Shown one piece after another: positions 44,420-53,900 of a DNA stretch of 64,000 bases. How positions within the stretch are numbered: the first letter of the stretch is position 1; each line of letters begins with the position of its first letter. The notes below the pieces were generated by a model that saw nothing but the letters and a program-made list of their open reading frames with translations, searched no databases and was not told the origin of the DNA. The stretch spans positions 40,310 through 104,309 of the forward strand of contig JAATFV010000096.1 in NCBI GenBank assembly GCA_015655015.1, given 5' to 3'. This stretch comes from Chitinophagales bacterium. Lineage in GTDB: Bacteria; Bacteroidota; Bacteroidia; Chitinophagales; Chitinophagaceae. The translations under genes and the position numbers were made by a program.

Positions 44420-47400
44420 TTATTGTTTTACAAACATTCTCGCTGTCTTCTTACCGGATCCGTTTACTATTTCAAAACAGTACACCCCTCTTCCAAGCCC
44501 TGAAATATTCAGGCTGGAAGTGAAAGAAGTGTTTTCTTTATCATAGCTGGCCGCTAAGACCCTCGATCCTTTAATATCAATGATAAAGACAAAGAGCTTT
44601 TCATTATTGTCCGACTGATACCGGAAATTCAGTACGTCATGCGCAGGGTTAGGATACAGACTGATGTCCTCTACATAACGCCTGTTATCAGGTAACACGA
44701 CCACTTTTACTTGTGCTGAAGCTTCATTCCCGTTGTTATCCTTTACTGTAAGCTTAAAGGTATAGCTGCCTGCGATCAGGCCGGTCGCTATCGTCTGTGC
44801 TGCGTCGGCAGTCATCAGGGTCGCGGGCTGGGGACCAGACTGCTGCTCCCAGGCATAACTCACAATATTTCCTGCTGAGGCACTGGAAAGAGATCCGTTC
44901 AGCATTACCTGGTTCACCGGTAAAGCGATCGTATCATTCACTCCCGCGCTCGCCAGCAGCGACTGGCTGCCGGCGGAAGCAACAATGGTCACGGTTGAAG
45001 TAGCCGTCGCCCCGTTATTGTCCGTCACCGTCAACTGGAAGCCATACGCACCCGGTTGCAGCCCATAGACAGTGGCCAGAGCAGCAGCAGCGTTCGTAAT
45101 GCTCACCCCGCCCAAACCGGATACCTGCATCCAGCTGTATTTAACGATATTACCATCCGGATCGTAAGAAGCAGACCCGTCCAGGGTCACCGTAGCCGGC
45201 AGATCTATAGCCTGGCCCGGTCCCGCATTGGCGACAGGAGGCTTATTGGCCGCAGCCGCATTCACCGTCACCTGGACCTGGTCCGTAGCCGTCACACCGG
45301 AATTATCTTTCACCTTCAGCTGAAAGACATATACGCCCTGTATCAGGCTGCTTATACTCGTCTGCGCCAGACCGGCAGTACCGATCGCCGCCGTAGACGG
45401 ACCGCTCACCTGTGTCCATATATAAGATACGATAGTACCATTCGTTTCCGAACCACTGCCTGTGAGCGTTACGCTATTAGCAGGCAAGGTGATCACCTGA
45501 TCAGATCCCGCATTCACAAAAGGAGCACCCGGAACTGCCGGAGCCGCATTCACCGTCACCGTCACTACATCCGTTGCCGTAACACCGGAGTTATCCGTCA
45601 CCTTCAGCTGGAACGTATATACACCCTGCACAAGGTCGCTGACACCAGTCTGCGCCTGGCCGGCAGTAGTGATTGTCGCCGTTGACGGCCCCGTAAGCTG
45701 GGACCACGCATAACCGACGATCGTACCGTTGGCTTCCGAGCCGCTGCCCGCCAGCGTCACACTATTGGTGGGCAAAGTAATGATATGATCAGATCCGCCA
45801 TTCGCAGAAGGAGGACCGGGCACCACCGGGGCCGCTTTCACTGTCACCGTCACCACATCCGTTGCCGTAACACCGGAGTTATCCGTCACCTTCAGCTGGA
45901 ACTTATATACGCCCTGCACCAGGTCCTTAATGTCTGTCTGCGCCTGGCCGGCGGTAACGATCGTTGCCGTGGACGGACCGCTTACCTGGGACCACGCATA
46001 ACTGACGATCGTGCCGTTCGTTTCCGAACCGCTGCCCGTAAGCGTCACACTATTGGTCGGTAGAGTAATAGTCGGGTCACCTCCTCCATTCGCAGAAGGA
46101 GCGCCCGGCACCACCGGAGCTGCATTCACCGTCACCTGCACGGTGGCAGCAGCTGTGACGCCGGAGTTGTCCGTCACTTTCAGCTGGAATCTATATATGC
46201 CCTGCACCAGGTTGTTAATGTCTGTCTGCGCCTGGCCGGCAGTAACGATCGTTGCCGTGGACGGACCGCTTACCTGCGACCACGAATACCCGACGATCGT
46301 GCCGTTCGTTTCCGAACCGCTGCCTGTCAGCGTCGCATTATTGGCAGGTAAAGTGATTATTTGATTAGACCCGGCATTGGCACTCGGAGCGCCCGGCACC
46401 GGGACCGCTGCATTCACCGTCACCGTTACCACATCCGTAGCCGTCACACCGGAATTATCCGTCACCTTCAGCTGGAAGGTATATACCCCTTCCACCAGGT
46501 CGCTGATTCCGGTCTGTGCCTGGCCCGCAGCAGCGATCGTCGCCGCAGACGGACCACCGGTCTGAGACCAGGCAAAAGATACGATCGTACCGTTCGTTTC
46601 CGAGCCGCTGCCCGCCAGCGTAATACTATTAACGGGTAAAGTAATGGTCTGATCCGGTCCGCCATTCGCAGAAGGCGGACCTGGCACCACCGGAGCTGCA
46701 TTCACCGTCACCTGCACCGTAGCCGTAGCAGATACGCCGGCATTATCCGTCACTTTCAGCTGGAACCGGTATACTCCCTGCACTAGGTTGCTCACCCCGG
46801 TCTGCGGCTGCCCCGCAGCAGCGATCGTCGCCGTGGAAGGACCGCTTACCTGCGACCATGCATAGGATGCGATCGCGCCGTTCACTTCCGAGCCGCTGCC
46901 CGTCAGCGTCACACTACTGTTTGGTAATGTAATGGTCTGATTAGTCCCGGCATCCGCTACCGGAGGCCCTACAGCCGGATTCACCGTCACCTGCACCGTA
47001 GCCGTACCAGATACGCCGGCATTATCCGTCACTTTCAGCTGGAACCGGTATACTCCCTGCACGAGGTTGCTTACCCCGGTCTGCGGCTGCCCCGCAGCAG
47101 CGATCGTTGCCGTGGAAGGACCGCTTACCTGCGACCACGCATAGGATGCGATCGTGCCGTTTACTTCCGAGCCGCTGCCCGTCAGCGTCCCACTACTGGT
47201 TGGTAATGTAATGATCTGATCAGTCCCGGCATCCGCTACCGGAGGCCCTACAGCCGGATTCACCGTCACCTGCACTGTAGCAGAGACCGTAACCCCTAAA
47301 GCATCCTTGACCGTCAATTTGAATTTATAGACGCCCTGTATAAGATTGTTGGCAGTGGTCTGCGCAAGCCCGGAAGACCCGAACGTCGCCGTAGAAGGAC

Positions 47401-49255
47401 CACTCACCTGCGACCAGGTGAAAGAGGCAATCGTACCGCCCACTTCTGAACCGCTTCCCAAAAGGGTCACGCTATTGGCAGGCAGCGTGATCACCTGGTC
47501 AGCTCCTGCGCTTGCCACAGGAGGCTGAGCCCCCGAATTGTTTACCGTTATGGTAACGATGGCGCTATCGCTCAACCAGCCATCATCGGTACATTTCAAC
47601 TGGAACTTATAGACCCCGGTCGTCAGACCGATCAATTTGGCCTTGGGCCCGGAGGGTATGCTTATAATGGCATTGCTGGGACCCGACACCTGGGTCCACA
47701 GATAATACACAATAGTTACATTATCGGCAGAGGCGGAACCATCTAAATTGGCCGTCGTACCGGTTACAGTCTGGTCAGGCCCCGGTTTCACGACAGGCTT
47801 GGTATTCACCGGTATGGAATAAATGTTACAAGGCGATGTAGCGGCATGCGTGAGACAATAGGGCGAAGTGCTGACGATCGTTTTATTAGCCGAAGCCGAA
47901 AAAGGATTGATAGCCGTTATATACGGAACATCCCAGGAATTGGGATAAACAGACCCGATGGTGCCATTCACATAATTGGCATCCATCACCCCATTGGCCA
48001 GAACACCATACTTATTCCTTCCCCAGGAGTACAGCTGCCCGTTAGCATCGACAGCAAACTTATAGAATACCGCCTGAACGCCTTCGGACAAAGCGACGAA
48101 ATTATTGATGCCGGGACCGATCTGTACAGGCTTATGCTGCTGCAGCTGGGCTGTGCTCAAATCCCAGTTCCAGGCATAAGGAGCCGGGGACGAACCGCCA
48201 TAAGGAGACGGATTGTTCGTATAAAGATCATAGTTCAAATGTTTGCCGTTGCCGATCTGTCCGCACTCATTGCCTCCCCAGGCCCAAAGCGTGCCATCAT
48301 TCAAAATAACATAAGTGCTGGTATTGTTCGTCGAGATCTTGGAAATAGGATTGGGCAGATTGAGCTGCGCATCCAAAAGAATCGGTTTAGGCGTTGTTGT
48401 ATAACCGGAACCCGCATTGGCCCCTACTCCCATATATCCCTGGTAAAGACCCCATCCGTATAAAGACCCGTTTGCCAGCAATGCATAAGAGAATAGCCCG
48501 CCTCCCGCAATATCTTTCGCCGCAGATGGCAGTGGAAGCTTATGGGGATGTGTATAATCCGGCTCGCTGGTATTGCCCAGCAATACATTATTGCCGCCGT
48601 TGCCGCCCCAGGTCCATACATTACCGGCATCATCCAGCGCAATAGCAATATTCTGAACGAGCACTTTCGTGATCTTCGTGCCTGCAGGAAAAGATGTCAC
48701 CTGCACAGGCTTCGTATTCACCCGGCCGTAAGTCCCGTCGCCCCGGTAACCGCCGTCGGTATCACCCCATACCCACAACGTCCCGTCCGCTTTTATAGCA
48801 TAGATGATTGCGCCCCAGCCCGCTCCCCCTGTAAAGATGGAGGAAGCCATGACGAGATACGTTACATTCGTAAAAGGATTTCCCAAGCTGTCTGAAGGAA
48901 TTTTCACAAAGCCGGTAGCCTGACCGGAAGTCGTCCCGTTCCCCATCGTTCCACTCTCATTATAACCTGTAAACCAAACATTACCGGACACATCTATACA
49001 GGCGCCGGTGTGCAGCCCTGCAGCCGCAAACTTAATCTTTGTCGGTGTAGGGAACTGACAAGGGATCGGCCACCCCATCGGTCCCGAATTACTGCCGATA
49101 CCATTACCTCCGGTGCCAAGTCCATAAAGTGTCTGTGTGGTATTATCTAAGATGAAATTTTGATACTCGCCATTAGCTATCGAGTATTTAGGAGTTTGTG
49201 AATATCCCGGTGCGAGCGCACATAGGGATACCAAAAACAGTAAAAGTGGCTTCAT
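44420..49255 (-). CDS. RCC1 / 11-fold PKD-like repeat surface protein with T9SS type A domain
   Basis: 1611 residues: signal peptide (ends ALAPGYSQ), an RCC1-like propeller (about 25-475; repeats such as GSLYGWGLYQGYMGVG, GTLWAWGGNECGQIGNG, GQLYSWGRNKYGVL), eleven tandem PKD/REJ-type beta domains of about 94 residues (484-1521; signature SGSETNGTIVSYAWSQVSGP) and a type A sorting domain (SLYPNPAHDVLNF, ISGLGRGVYCFEI). Domains 3-9 are nearly identical, so the DNA at 45240-47250 is a long tandem repeat. The stalk-like repeats would hold the propeller away from the cell; type A domains are cleaved and usually linked to A-LPS. Probably an adhesin. The next gene upstream is a paralogue of the propeller part alone. 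Confidence 0.92.
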   Translation of the reverse strand: MKPLLLFLVSLCALAPGYSQTPKYSIANGEYQNFILDNTTQTLYGLGTGGNGIGSNSGPMGWPIPCQFPTPTKIKFAAAGLHTGACIDVSGNVWFTGYNESGTMGNGTTSGQATGFVKIPSDSLGNPFTNVTYLVMASSIFTGGAGWGAIIYAIKADGTLWVWGDTDGGYRGDGTYGRVNTKPVQVTSFPAGTKITKVLVQNIAIALDDAGNVWTWGGNGGNNVLLGNTSEPDYTHPHKLPLPSAAKDIAGGGLFSYALLANGSLYGWGLYQGYMGVGANAGSGYTTTPKPILLDAQLNLPNPISKISTNNTSTYVILNDGTLWAWGGNECGQIGNGKHLNYDLYTNNPSPYGGSSPAPYAWNWDLSTAQLQQHKPVQIGPGINNFVALSEGVQAVFYKFAVDANGQLYSWGRNKYGVLANGVMDANYVNGTIGSVYPNSWDVPYITAINPFSASANKTIVSTSPYCLTHAATSPCNIYSIPVNTKPVVKPGPDQTVTGTTANLDGSASADNVTIVYYLWTQVSGPSNAIISIPSGPKAKLIGLTTGVYKFQLKCTDDGWLSDSAIVTITVNNSGAQPPVASAGADQVITLPANSVTLLGSGSEVGGTIASFTWSQVSGPSTATFGSSGLAQTTANNLIQGVYKFKLTVKDALGVTVSATVQVTVNPAVGPPVADAGTDQIITLPTSSGTLTGSGSEVNGTIASYAWSQVSGPSTATIAAAGQPQTGVSNLVQGVYRFQLKVTDNAGVSGTATVQVTVNPAVGPPVADAGTNQTITLPNSSVTLTGSGSEVNGAIASYAWSQVSGPSTATIAAAGQPQTGVSNLVQGVYRFQLKVTDNAGVSATATVQVTVNAAPVVPGPPSANGGPDQTITLPVNSITLAGSGSETNGTIVSFAWSQTGGPSAATIAAAGQAQTGISDLVEGVYTFQLKVTDNSGVTATDVVTVTVNAAVPVPGAPSANAGSNQIITLPANNATLTGSGSETNGTIVGYSWSQVSGPSTATIVTAGQAQTDINNLVQGIYRFQLKVTDNSGVTAAATVQVTVNAAPVVPGAPSANGGGDPTITLPTNSVTLTGSGSETNGTIVSYAWSQVSGPSTATIVTAGQAQTDIKDLVQGVYKFQLKVTDNSGVTATDVVTVTVKAAPVVPGPPSANGGSDHIITLPTNSVTLAGSGSEANGTIVGYAWSQLTGPSTATITTAGQAQTGVSDLVQGVYTFQLKVTDNSGVTATDVVTVTVNAAPAVPGAPFVNAGSDQVITLPANSVTLTGSGSETNGTIVSYIWTQVSGPSTAAIGTAGLAQTSISSLIQGVYVFQLKVKDNSGVTATDQVQVTVNAAAANKPPVANAGPGQAIDLPATVTLDGSASYDPDGNIVKYSWMQVSGLGGVSITNAAAALATVYGLQPGAYGFQLTVTDNNGATATSTVTIVASAGSQSLLASAGVNDTIALPVNQVMLNGSLSSASAGNIVSYAWEQQSGPQPATLMTADAAQTIATGLIAGSYTFKLTVKDNNGNEASAQVKVVVLPDNRRYVEDISLYPNPAHDVLNFRYQSDNNEKLFVFIIDIKGSRVLAASYDKENTSFTSSLNISGLGRGVYCFEIVNGSGKKTARMFVKQ
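45240..47250. repeat. tandem array of about 290-bp PKD-domain repeats
   Basis: Seven in-frame units inside the 1611-residue gene are nearly identical at the DNA level, with blocks such as tattcaccgtcac-type ends, accgttcgtttccga and ctgcgcctggccggc recurring each unit. Units outside this interval (first two and last two domains) are more diverged. Such an array can change copy number by recombination and is prone to assembly collapse. Confidence 0.8.
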
Positions 49256-49731
49256 AGTTGGATTTTTAGGATATTTTACAACGCGCGAAATTTGTCTTTT
49301 GAAATCTTATAAAAATTTCAATGGCCTCAATAAAAAAGAGCCACAAAACAAAAAGCATTTACGATGTTGTTTGGATTTTAGCATTCTAAAGTCAACCATG
49401 GGCTTATTTTTTAGGGTATCGGATAAAAATTAAAACGTAGTTAGAAGTTACAAATTCCATACCAAATAGTCGGAAACTCCATCAAGAGAGCCCCGCTGCT
49501 GCACAGTTACAACAACGGCGGAAATTAACTTATTGAGCGTAAATGTATATGCCTTTAGAAATAATTAAGGGTTCCTATTTAGTCCGGCAGGGGAATATCT
49601 TGTAATAGTGCGGAAAAGCACATTCCTGCCTGCAAAACCGCAAAGCCCACCACCGGAATATCACTACTCCGCGGCCGTAAAATTACGGCCGGATCACCAG
49701 AGACCCGCCCTCCCCGGTTTGCCCACCCCGA
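49256..49731. other. 476-base intergenic region, no gene found
   Basis: This AT-rich stretch lies between the two same-strand RCC1 genes and must hold the upstream control region of the 1611-residue protein. I found no TAnnTTTG box, no recognisable RNA and no leftover PKD codons from the shorter paralogue. The only structure noted is a near-perfect 20-base palindrome, cggccgtaaaattacggccg, at 49672-49691, which could end transcription of the upstream gene or bind a regulator; no U tract follows. Confidence 0.5.
49672..49691. repeat. 20-base palindrome downstream of the RCC1 paralogue
   Basis: Arms of nine bases (cggccgtaa and ttacggccg) with a two-base centre, 41 bases past the stop of the 494-residue protein. 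Strong GC ends favour hairpin formation in RNA, but the absence of a U tract leaves open whether it is a terminator or a protein-binding site. Confidence 0.45.
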
Positions 49732-51216
49732 TCAGTTGGCGCTCACTGATCTGCGCTTATATTGATTGCAGGGATTGCCGTCCGGGTGGAGGACACAATA
49801 AGGAGAGGTCTCCGGTATGTTTGCTGAGAGAGAGAAAGGATCCACTGCCGTTACGATCGGCACATCCCAGGAGTTCGGATAGACTGAAATGATCTCCGAA
49901 TTAGGACATACAACGCCATTGCCCAGGACCGCCCCTTTATTACGGCCCCAGGAATATAACTGGCCCGTCGCTGTTTCCGCATAGCTGTAGAAGACGGCGC
50001 TGCTGCCTCCGAAGACCCTTACGAAATTATGTACTCCCCGGGCCAGGTGAACAGGCTTTTGAACCAGCATCTGACCGGGACTCCAATCCCAGGCATAAGG
50101 AGGCTGATGGTTGGCATAATCCAGCTCCTGCCCGTTACCGACACAACCGCACGCATTATCCCCCCAGCCCCATAACGTGCTGTCCGTTAAAATAACATGC
50201 GTGGCCACACTGTTGGTGGTAATGGAAACTACCGCGCGCGGAAGATTCAGTTCCCTGGTCAGGTCCTTGGGAACGACCGGCGGCGGCGCCTGGTGCGCCC
50301 ATCCCCCCGTCCCAATGCCCAGGTAAGCAGGGTAATAGCCCCATCCGTATAAAATTCCATTCACGCCAAGCGCATATGAAAAAAAGCCGCCTCCGGCTAT
50401 GTCTTTAGCTTTTTGCGGCAGCGGGACCTGGTGCGGATGCGTATAATCTGTTGTATTGGTGCCTAAAAGCTCCTTGCGGTTGTTGCCGCCCCAGGTCCAG
50501 ACAGTCCCGTCAGCAGCCAGGGCCAGCATGATCGAACCGGCCAGGATCTTGACGATCTTTTTTCCCTTGGGCATATTCACAGGCACCGGCCTGGTATTTA
50601 ACTGGCCAACCTGCCCGTTCCCCCGCATACCTTCCCTGGTAAGCCCCCATATCCACACCGTCCCATCCGATTTCAGGGCGACATTGCCCGTCGAGCCGCC
50701 ACTGGCCCAGCAAGCCACCCGCACCACATGGGTAAACGGCTTTCCGGAACTATCCGTCTTTATCTTTACCGGGGTAAGCCCCACATCTTCCGTTGTGCCG
50801 GTCCCCGATTCCCCCGCGCCATTGGCCCCCCACGTCCATACCTCCCCGTTCTGGTCCGCCGCCAAACTGTTGTGCAGACCCGAAGCGACATCGATAAAAT
50901 GAAGGGACCGGGGCACCGCTACCCGGATAGGCAATCCGGGAACCCCCGCATCCCAGGGAACACCGGCAGTCACCAGGGCACTGCTGATGCCATATAACTG
51001 CCCGGTGGAATTATTGATGATAAAACATTGATATTCACCCAGACCCACATGATAGGGCAGGCCGGCAGAAGGACCAGCTGGCAGACCGGTTGCCAGACCG
51101 CTATTGGTTACACCCGAACGGGCGTCATTTAGCGTATCAGCCGCAGGCGCCTGCCCGAACAACGACAATGAAAAAAAGGATAACGAAAAATAAACGGGAA
51201 AGAATATTCGGGTCAT
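49732..51216 (-). CDS. secreted RCC1-repeat protein lacking a sorting domain
   Basis: 494 residues with a signal peptide (ends LSLFGQA) and RCC1-like repeats throughout (GEVWTWGANGAGESGTG, GTVWIWGLTREGMRGNG, GILYGWGYYPAYLGIG, GQLYSWGRNKGAVLGNG). It follows the first 475 residues of the 1611-residue protein domain for domain, even to the shared block SVYPNSWDVP and SPYC near the end, and then stops exactly where the paralogue begins its PKD array. There is no T9SS sorting domain and no trace of one downstream, so it may remain periplasmic, be released another way, or be a truncated copy. It is divergent from the GT87-like gene. Confidence 0.88.
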   Translation of the reverse strand: MTRIFFPVYFSLSFFSLSLFGQAPAADTLNDARSGVTNSGLATGLPAGPSAGLPYHVGLGEYQCFIINNSTGQLYGISSALVTAGVPWDAGVPGLPIRVAVPRSLHFIDVASGLHNSLAADQNGEVWTWGANGAGESGTGTTEDVGLTPVKIKTDSSGKPFTHVVRVACWASGGSTGNVALKSDGTVWIWGLTREGMRGNGQVGQLNTRPVPVNMPKGKKIVKILAGSIMLALAADGTVWTWGGNNRKELLGTNTTDYTHPHQVPLPQKAKDIAGGGFFSYALGVNGILYGWGYYPAYLGIGTGGWAHQAPPPVVPKDLTRELNLPRAVVSITTNSVATHVILTDSTLWGWGDNACGCVGNGQELDYANHQPPYAWDWSPGQMLVQKPVHLARGVHNFVRVFGGSSAVFYSYAETATGQLYSWGRNKGAVLGNGVVCPNSEIISVYPNSWDVPIVTAVDPFSLSANIPETSPYCVLHPDGNPCNQYKRRSVSAN

Positions 51217-51309
51217 ACACCTGTTTTCTGGTTACTATTTTAATATACGATTAAATCGGATATATCAATTAAAAGCAAATTATCTTTAAGCCCATTTAGC
51301 CGTTTACTT

Positions 51310-52542
51310 ATGCGTTATTTACGACCCCCCCTTTTCGCTATTACCATCATAAGTCTTGTCTTTTTAGGGATCGAATGGAAAACGATCTTACATCAACCGG
51401 CGCCGGGAACGGATTTTTCTATTTATTATCACGCAGCCGGATTATTTAAGGATGACCCGGACGGCCTGTACCTCCCCCCCCGGGCGGCCTGGGACCAATA
51501 CCTGTATCCTCCCCCCAGTATCCTTATATTCCGGTTCTTTTATCTCTTTCCCGAACGGACAAGCTATCTCCTCTTCATTGGCCTTATGTACGGGTGCCTG
51601 ATAGCAGCCCTGCTTATCGTCCAGTCTCTGTACGAACAGGAAAAGCCTTCCGACCGCCCCCTCCCCGGCCGGCTCCCCTCCGGGAAAGCAGGATTTATCA
51701 TTTTTGCCCTCGCATCCGCCCCCGTTTACCACAACATCGGCCTGGGCCAGATCGAATGCTTCGTCCTGCTGCTCAGCATACTCTATCTCTATTTTCTTAA
51801 AAGCAGGCCTCTGCTCGCGGGAATACTACTCGCAGCCGCGATCTGGATCAAAATGTACCCGGTTCTTTTACTCTTTCCGGCACTTTTTTCCAGAGAAGGA
51901 AGAAAGACCATCCTCACCTGCCTGCTGGGAGGAATAGGCATCATGGTCATCACCCTTCCATTCATTCCCTGGCATCTTTATCTCGATTTTAGTAAAAAAC
52001 TGGAAGCCGTTTCTCAATACACTTCTTCCAATATTATCAACCAATCGGTGATCGCATTCGGAGAAAGGCTGATCGTTCCCTTCCGCCAGGCTTTTGAATG
52101 GCCCAATATTTACCGGATCCCCGGATGGCTTAAAGGGATCAATTATACCCTGCTGGGCCTCATCATTGTGCTGGTTGGCCTCAAAATGAAAAAAGAAAAA
52201 GACCGGACCGCCTCCCTGTTGCCAGGAGTCATCATGCTTTCGCTGGGCGCCGTCTTTTCCCCGCTGGGATGGGGACATACTTTTGTTTTCAGCTTGCCGT
52301 TATGGATACTGAGTATGAAAAAGATAGAAAAGACAGCCCCGGAGAATATTTTCGGCTGGGGGATCCTGTTGCCAATGGCCCTGCTTTGCCTGGTCCCGGT
52401 ATACAATCATCCGCATATCCTCGACAGATGGCCGCTACCGGTACAGATTATTTATTACTCCCGTTTTTTGATCATTACACTGCTCTTGACTTTTTATTGT
52501 ATGTTTGAACGCTCTCAACTCCAAAAAATTTCAAACCGTTGA
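51310..52542 (+). CDS. GT87-like membrane glycosyltransferase (DUF2029 family)
   Basis: 410 residues, about ten helices. The catalytic-loop aspartate appears in PGTDFSIYYHAAGL, and AAAIWIKMYPVLLLFPAL with the later NQSVIAFGERL are typical of the GT87/DUF2029 group, whose mycobacterial members use polyprenyl-phosphate mannose. The donor here could be a polyprenyl-phosphate hexose or the predicted arabinofuranose lipid. An 8-C run at 51474-51481 encodes Pro-Pro in frame. Its stop overlaps the TTG start of the flippase gene, so the two are coupled. Confidence 0.82.
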   Translation: MRYLRPPLFAITIISLVFLGIEWKTILHQPAPGTDFSIYYHAAGLFKDDPDGLYLPPRAAWDQYLYPPPSILIFRFFYLFPERTSYLLFIGLMYGCLIAALLIVQSLYEQEKPSDRPLPGRLPSGKAGFIIFALASAPVYHNIGLGQIECFVLLLSILYLYFLKSRPLLAGILLAAAIWIKMYPVLLLFPALFSREGRKTILTCLLGGIGIMVITLPFIPWHLYLDFSKKLEAVSQYTSSNIINQSVIAFGERLIVPFRQAFEWPNIYRIPGWLKGINYTLLGLIIVLVGLKMKKEKDRTASLLPGVIMLSLGAVFSPLGWGHTFVFSLPLWILSMKKIEKTAPENIFGWGILLPMALLCLVPVYNHPHILDRWPLPVQIIYYSRFLIITLLLTFYCMFERSQLQKISNR

Positions 52543-53900
52543 AAAAGATCTTTTCGTCATACTGGATCCGTTCAGCCTTTTATTCCATCCTGCAACGGTT
52601 CTCTATCACCCTTTTCGGCCTGGTTAATTTTATCGTGCTGATCAGGTCCTTATCCAAGCCCCAGATGGGAGCCTGGGCCCTTTTTCTCGCATTCACCTCC
52701 ATTTTCGAGACGACCAAGACCGGTCTTCTTAAAAATGCCCATATCCGCTATGTGAGCAGCAACGACGATAAAGAAGAGAGGGCCGCTATCGCTTCCTCCT
52801 CCCTGCTCATCAACGGCGCCATCACGCTCATCTTCATCCTGCTCATTCTCCTTTTTGCCGATTGGACCAGCATCCGGCTGCATACCGATATGAATCTGTC
52901 CATTATGCTGAAATGGTTCATACCCGGATTGATCATCATGGTCTTCTTCTCCCACCTGGAAGCCATTCAGCAATCCCACCTGGACTTCAAAGGAGTTTTT
53001 GCCGGTTATTTCATAAGACAGATCGTTTTTTTCCTTTGCATCAGCGGATGCCTGATCCTCCATATCCCCTATTCCCTGAAAGAGGTGGTGCTTTATCAAT
53101 CCTTCGGATTTTTATTGGGCACACTCGCTATCTGGTACTACAGCCGGCCCTACCTGCTCTACCGGTTCAACCCTACCGTAACATGGATCAAACAGATCCT
53201 CAGTTATGGAAAATATATATTCGCCTCCGGCGCTATCTCAAATATCTTCTCCAACCTGGACCAGCTGATGACAGGACGTTTCATGACAGCTACCGTAGTG
53301 GCGTATTACAATACCGCCTTACGTATTAATACCCTGCTGGACATTCCTTCGTATGCTGCGGCCGATATCATCTTTCCCAAGAGCGCCCGGGCATCGGTGG
53401 AAGAAGGAGAAGAAAAAGTGAGGTACCTCTTCGAGCGTATGGTAGGGATCCTGCTGTCATTCAGCACTCCCATCGCCATCTTCATCATTATTTTTCCAAA
53501 ATTTGTCATCTGGCTGATAGCAGGCAACAGCTACTTGTCGGCAGCACCCATCCTGCAATTATACATGATCACGGGCCTGATCCGCCCCATGCAAAACCAA
53601 TCGGCCAACCTGTTGAACTCGATCGGCAAGCAGGCCATCTGTTTCTGGATGAATACCGCCGCCCTGGCGGCTAACCTACTGATCAACTACGCCTGCCTGA
53701 TATATATCGGTTTCTATGGAGCAGCAGTCGGAAGTACACTCACCTACGGGCTGGCGCTGATCGCCTGGTATTTCCTCATGCGGCGTATTATCGGCTTCGA
53801 TCCCCGTAATATCCTGAAGTATATGCTGGATACCTACAAAACGATCTATACCTACGGAATGCAATTCCTCCGGCGTGGACGAGGGAAAGAGGAGTCCTAA
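52539..53900 (+). CDS. Wzx-like oligosaccharide flippase
   Basis: 453 residues with about twelve to fourteen helices and the MATE/MOP-superfamily polysaccharide transporter layout; LFGLVNFIVLIRSLSKPQMGAWALF at the start and the YGKYIFASGAISNIFSNLDQLM block near residue 225 are characteristic. It should flip undecaprenyl-diphosphate oligosaccharide units across the inner membrane. The start is TTG at 52539 overlapping the previous stop as TTGA. Its stop overlaps the stop of the convergent branching transferase by three bases (ctaa at 53897-53900). No Wzy polymerase is identified nearby. Confidence 0.88.
   Translation: MKKIFSSYWIRSAFYSILQRFSITLFGLVNFIVLIRSLSKPQMGAWALFLAFTSIFETTKTGLLKNAHIRYVSSNDDKEERAAIASSSLLINGAITLIFILLILLFADWTSIRLHTDMNLSIMLKWFIPGLIIMVFFSHLEAIQQSHLDFKGVFAGYFIRQIVFFLCISGCLILHIPYSLKEVVLYQSFGFLLGTLAIWYYSRPYLLYRFNPTVTWIKQILSYGKYIFASGAISNIFSNLDQLMTGRFMTATVVAYYNTALRINTLLDIPSYAAADIIFPKSARASVEEGEEKVRYLFERMVGILLSFSTPIAIFIIIFPKFVIWLIAGNSYLSAAPILQLYMITGLIRPMQNQSANLLNSIGKQAICFWMNTAALAANLLINYACLIYIGFYGAAVGSTLTYGLALIAWYFLMRRIIGFDPRNILKYMLDTYKTIYTYGMQFLRRGRGKEES

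Noticed and set aside
45240..47250. Possible CRISPR-like or transposon array
   Set aside because: Repeat period is about 290 bp, in frame and coding for PKD domains; no spacer structure.
49256..49731. Frameshifted PKD/CTD remnant after the 494-residue RCC1 protein
   Set aside because: I read the minus strand below the stop in all frames and saw no PKD signature or YPNP motif.
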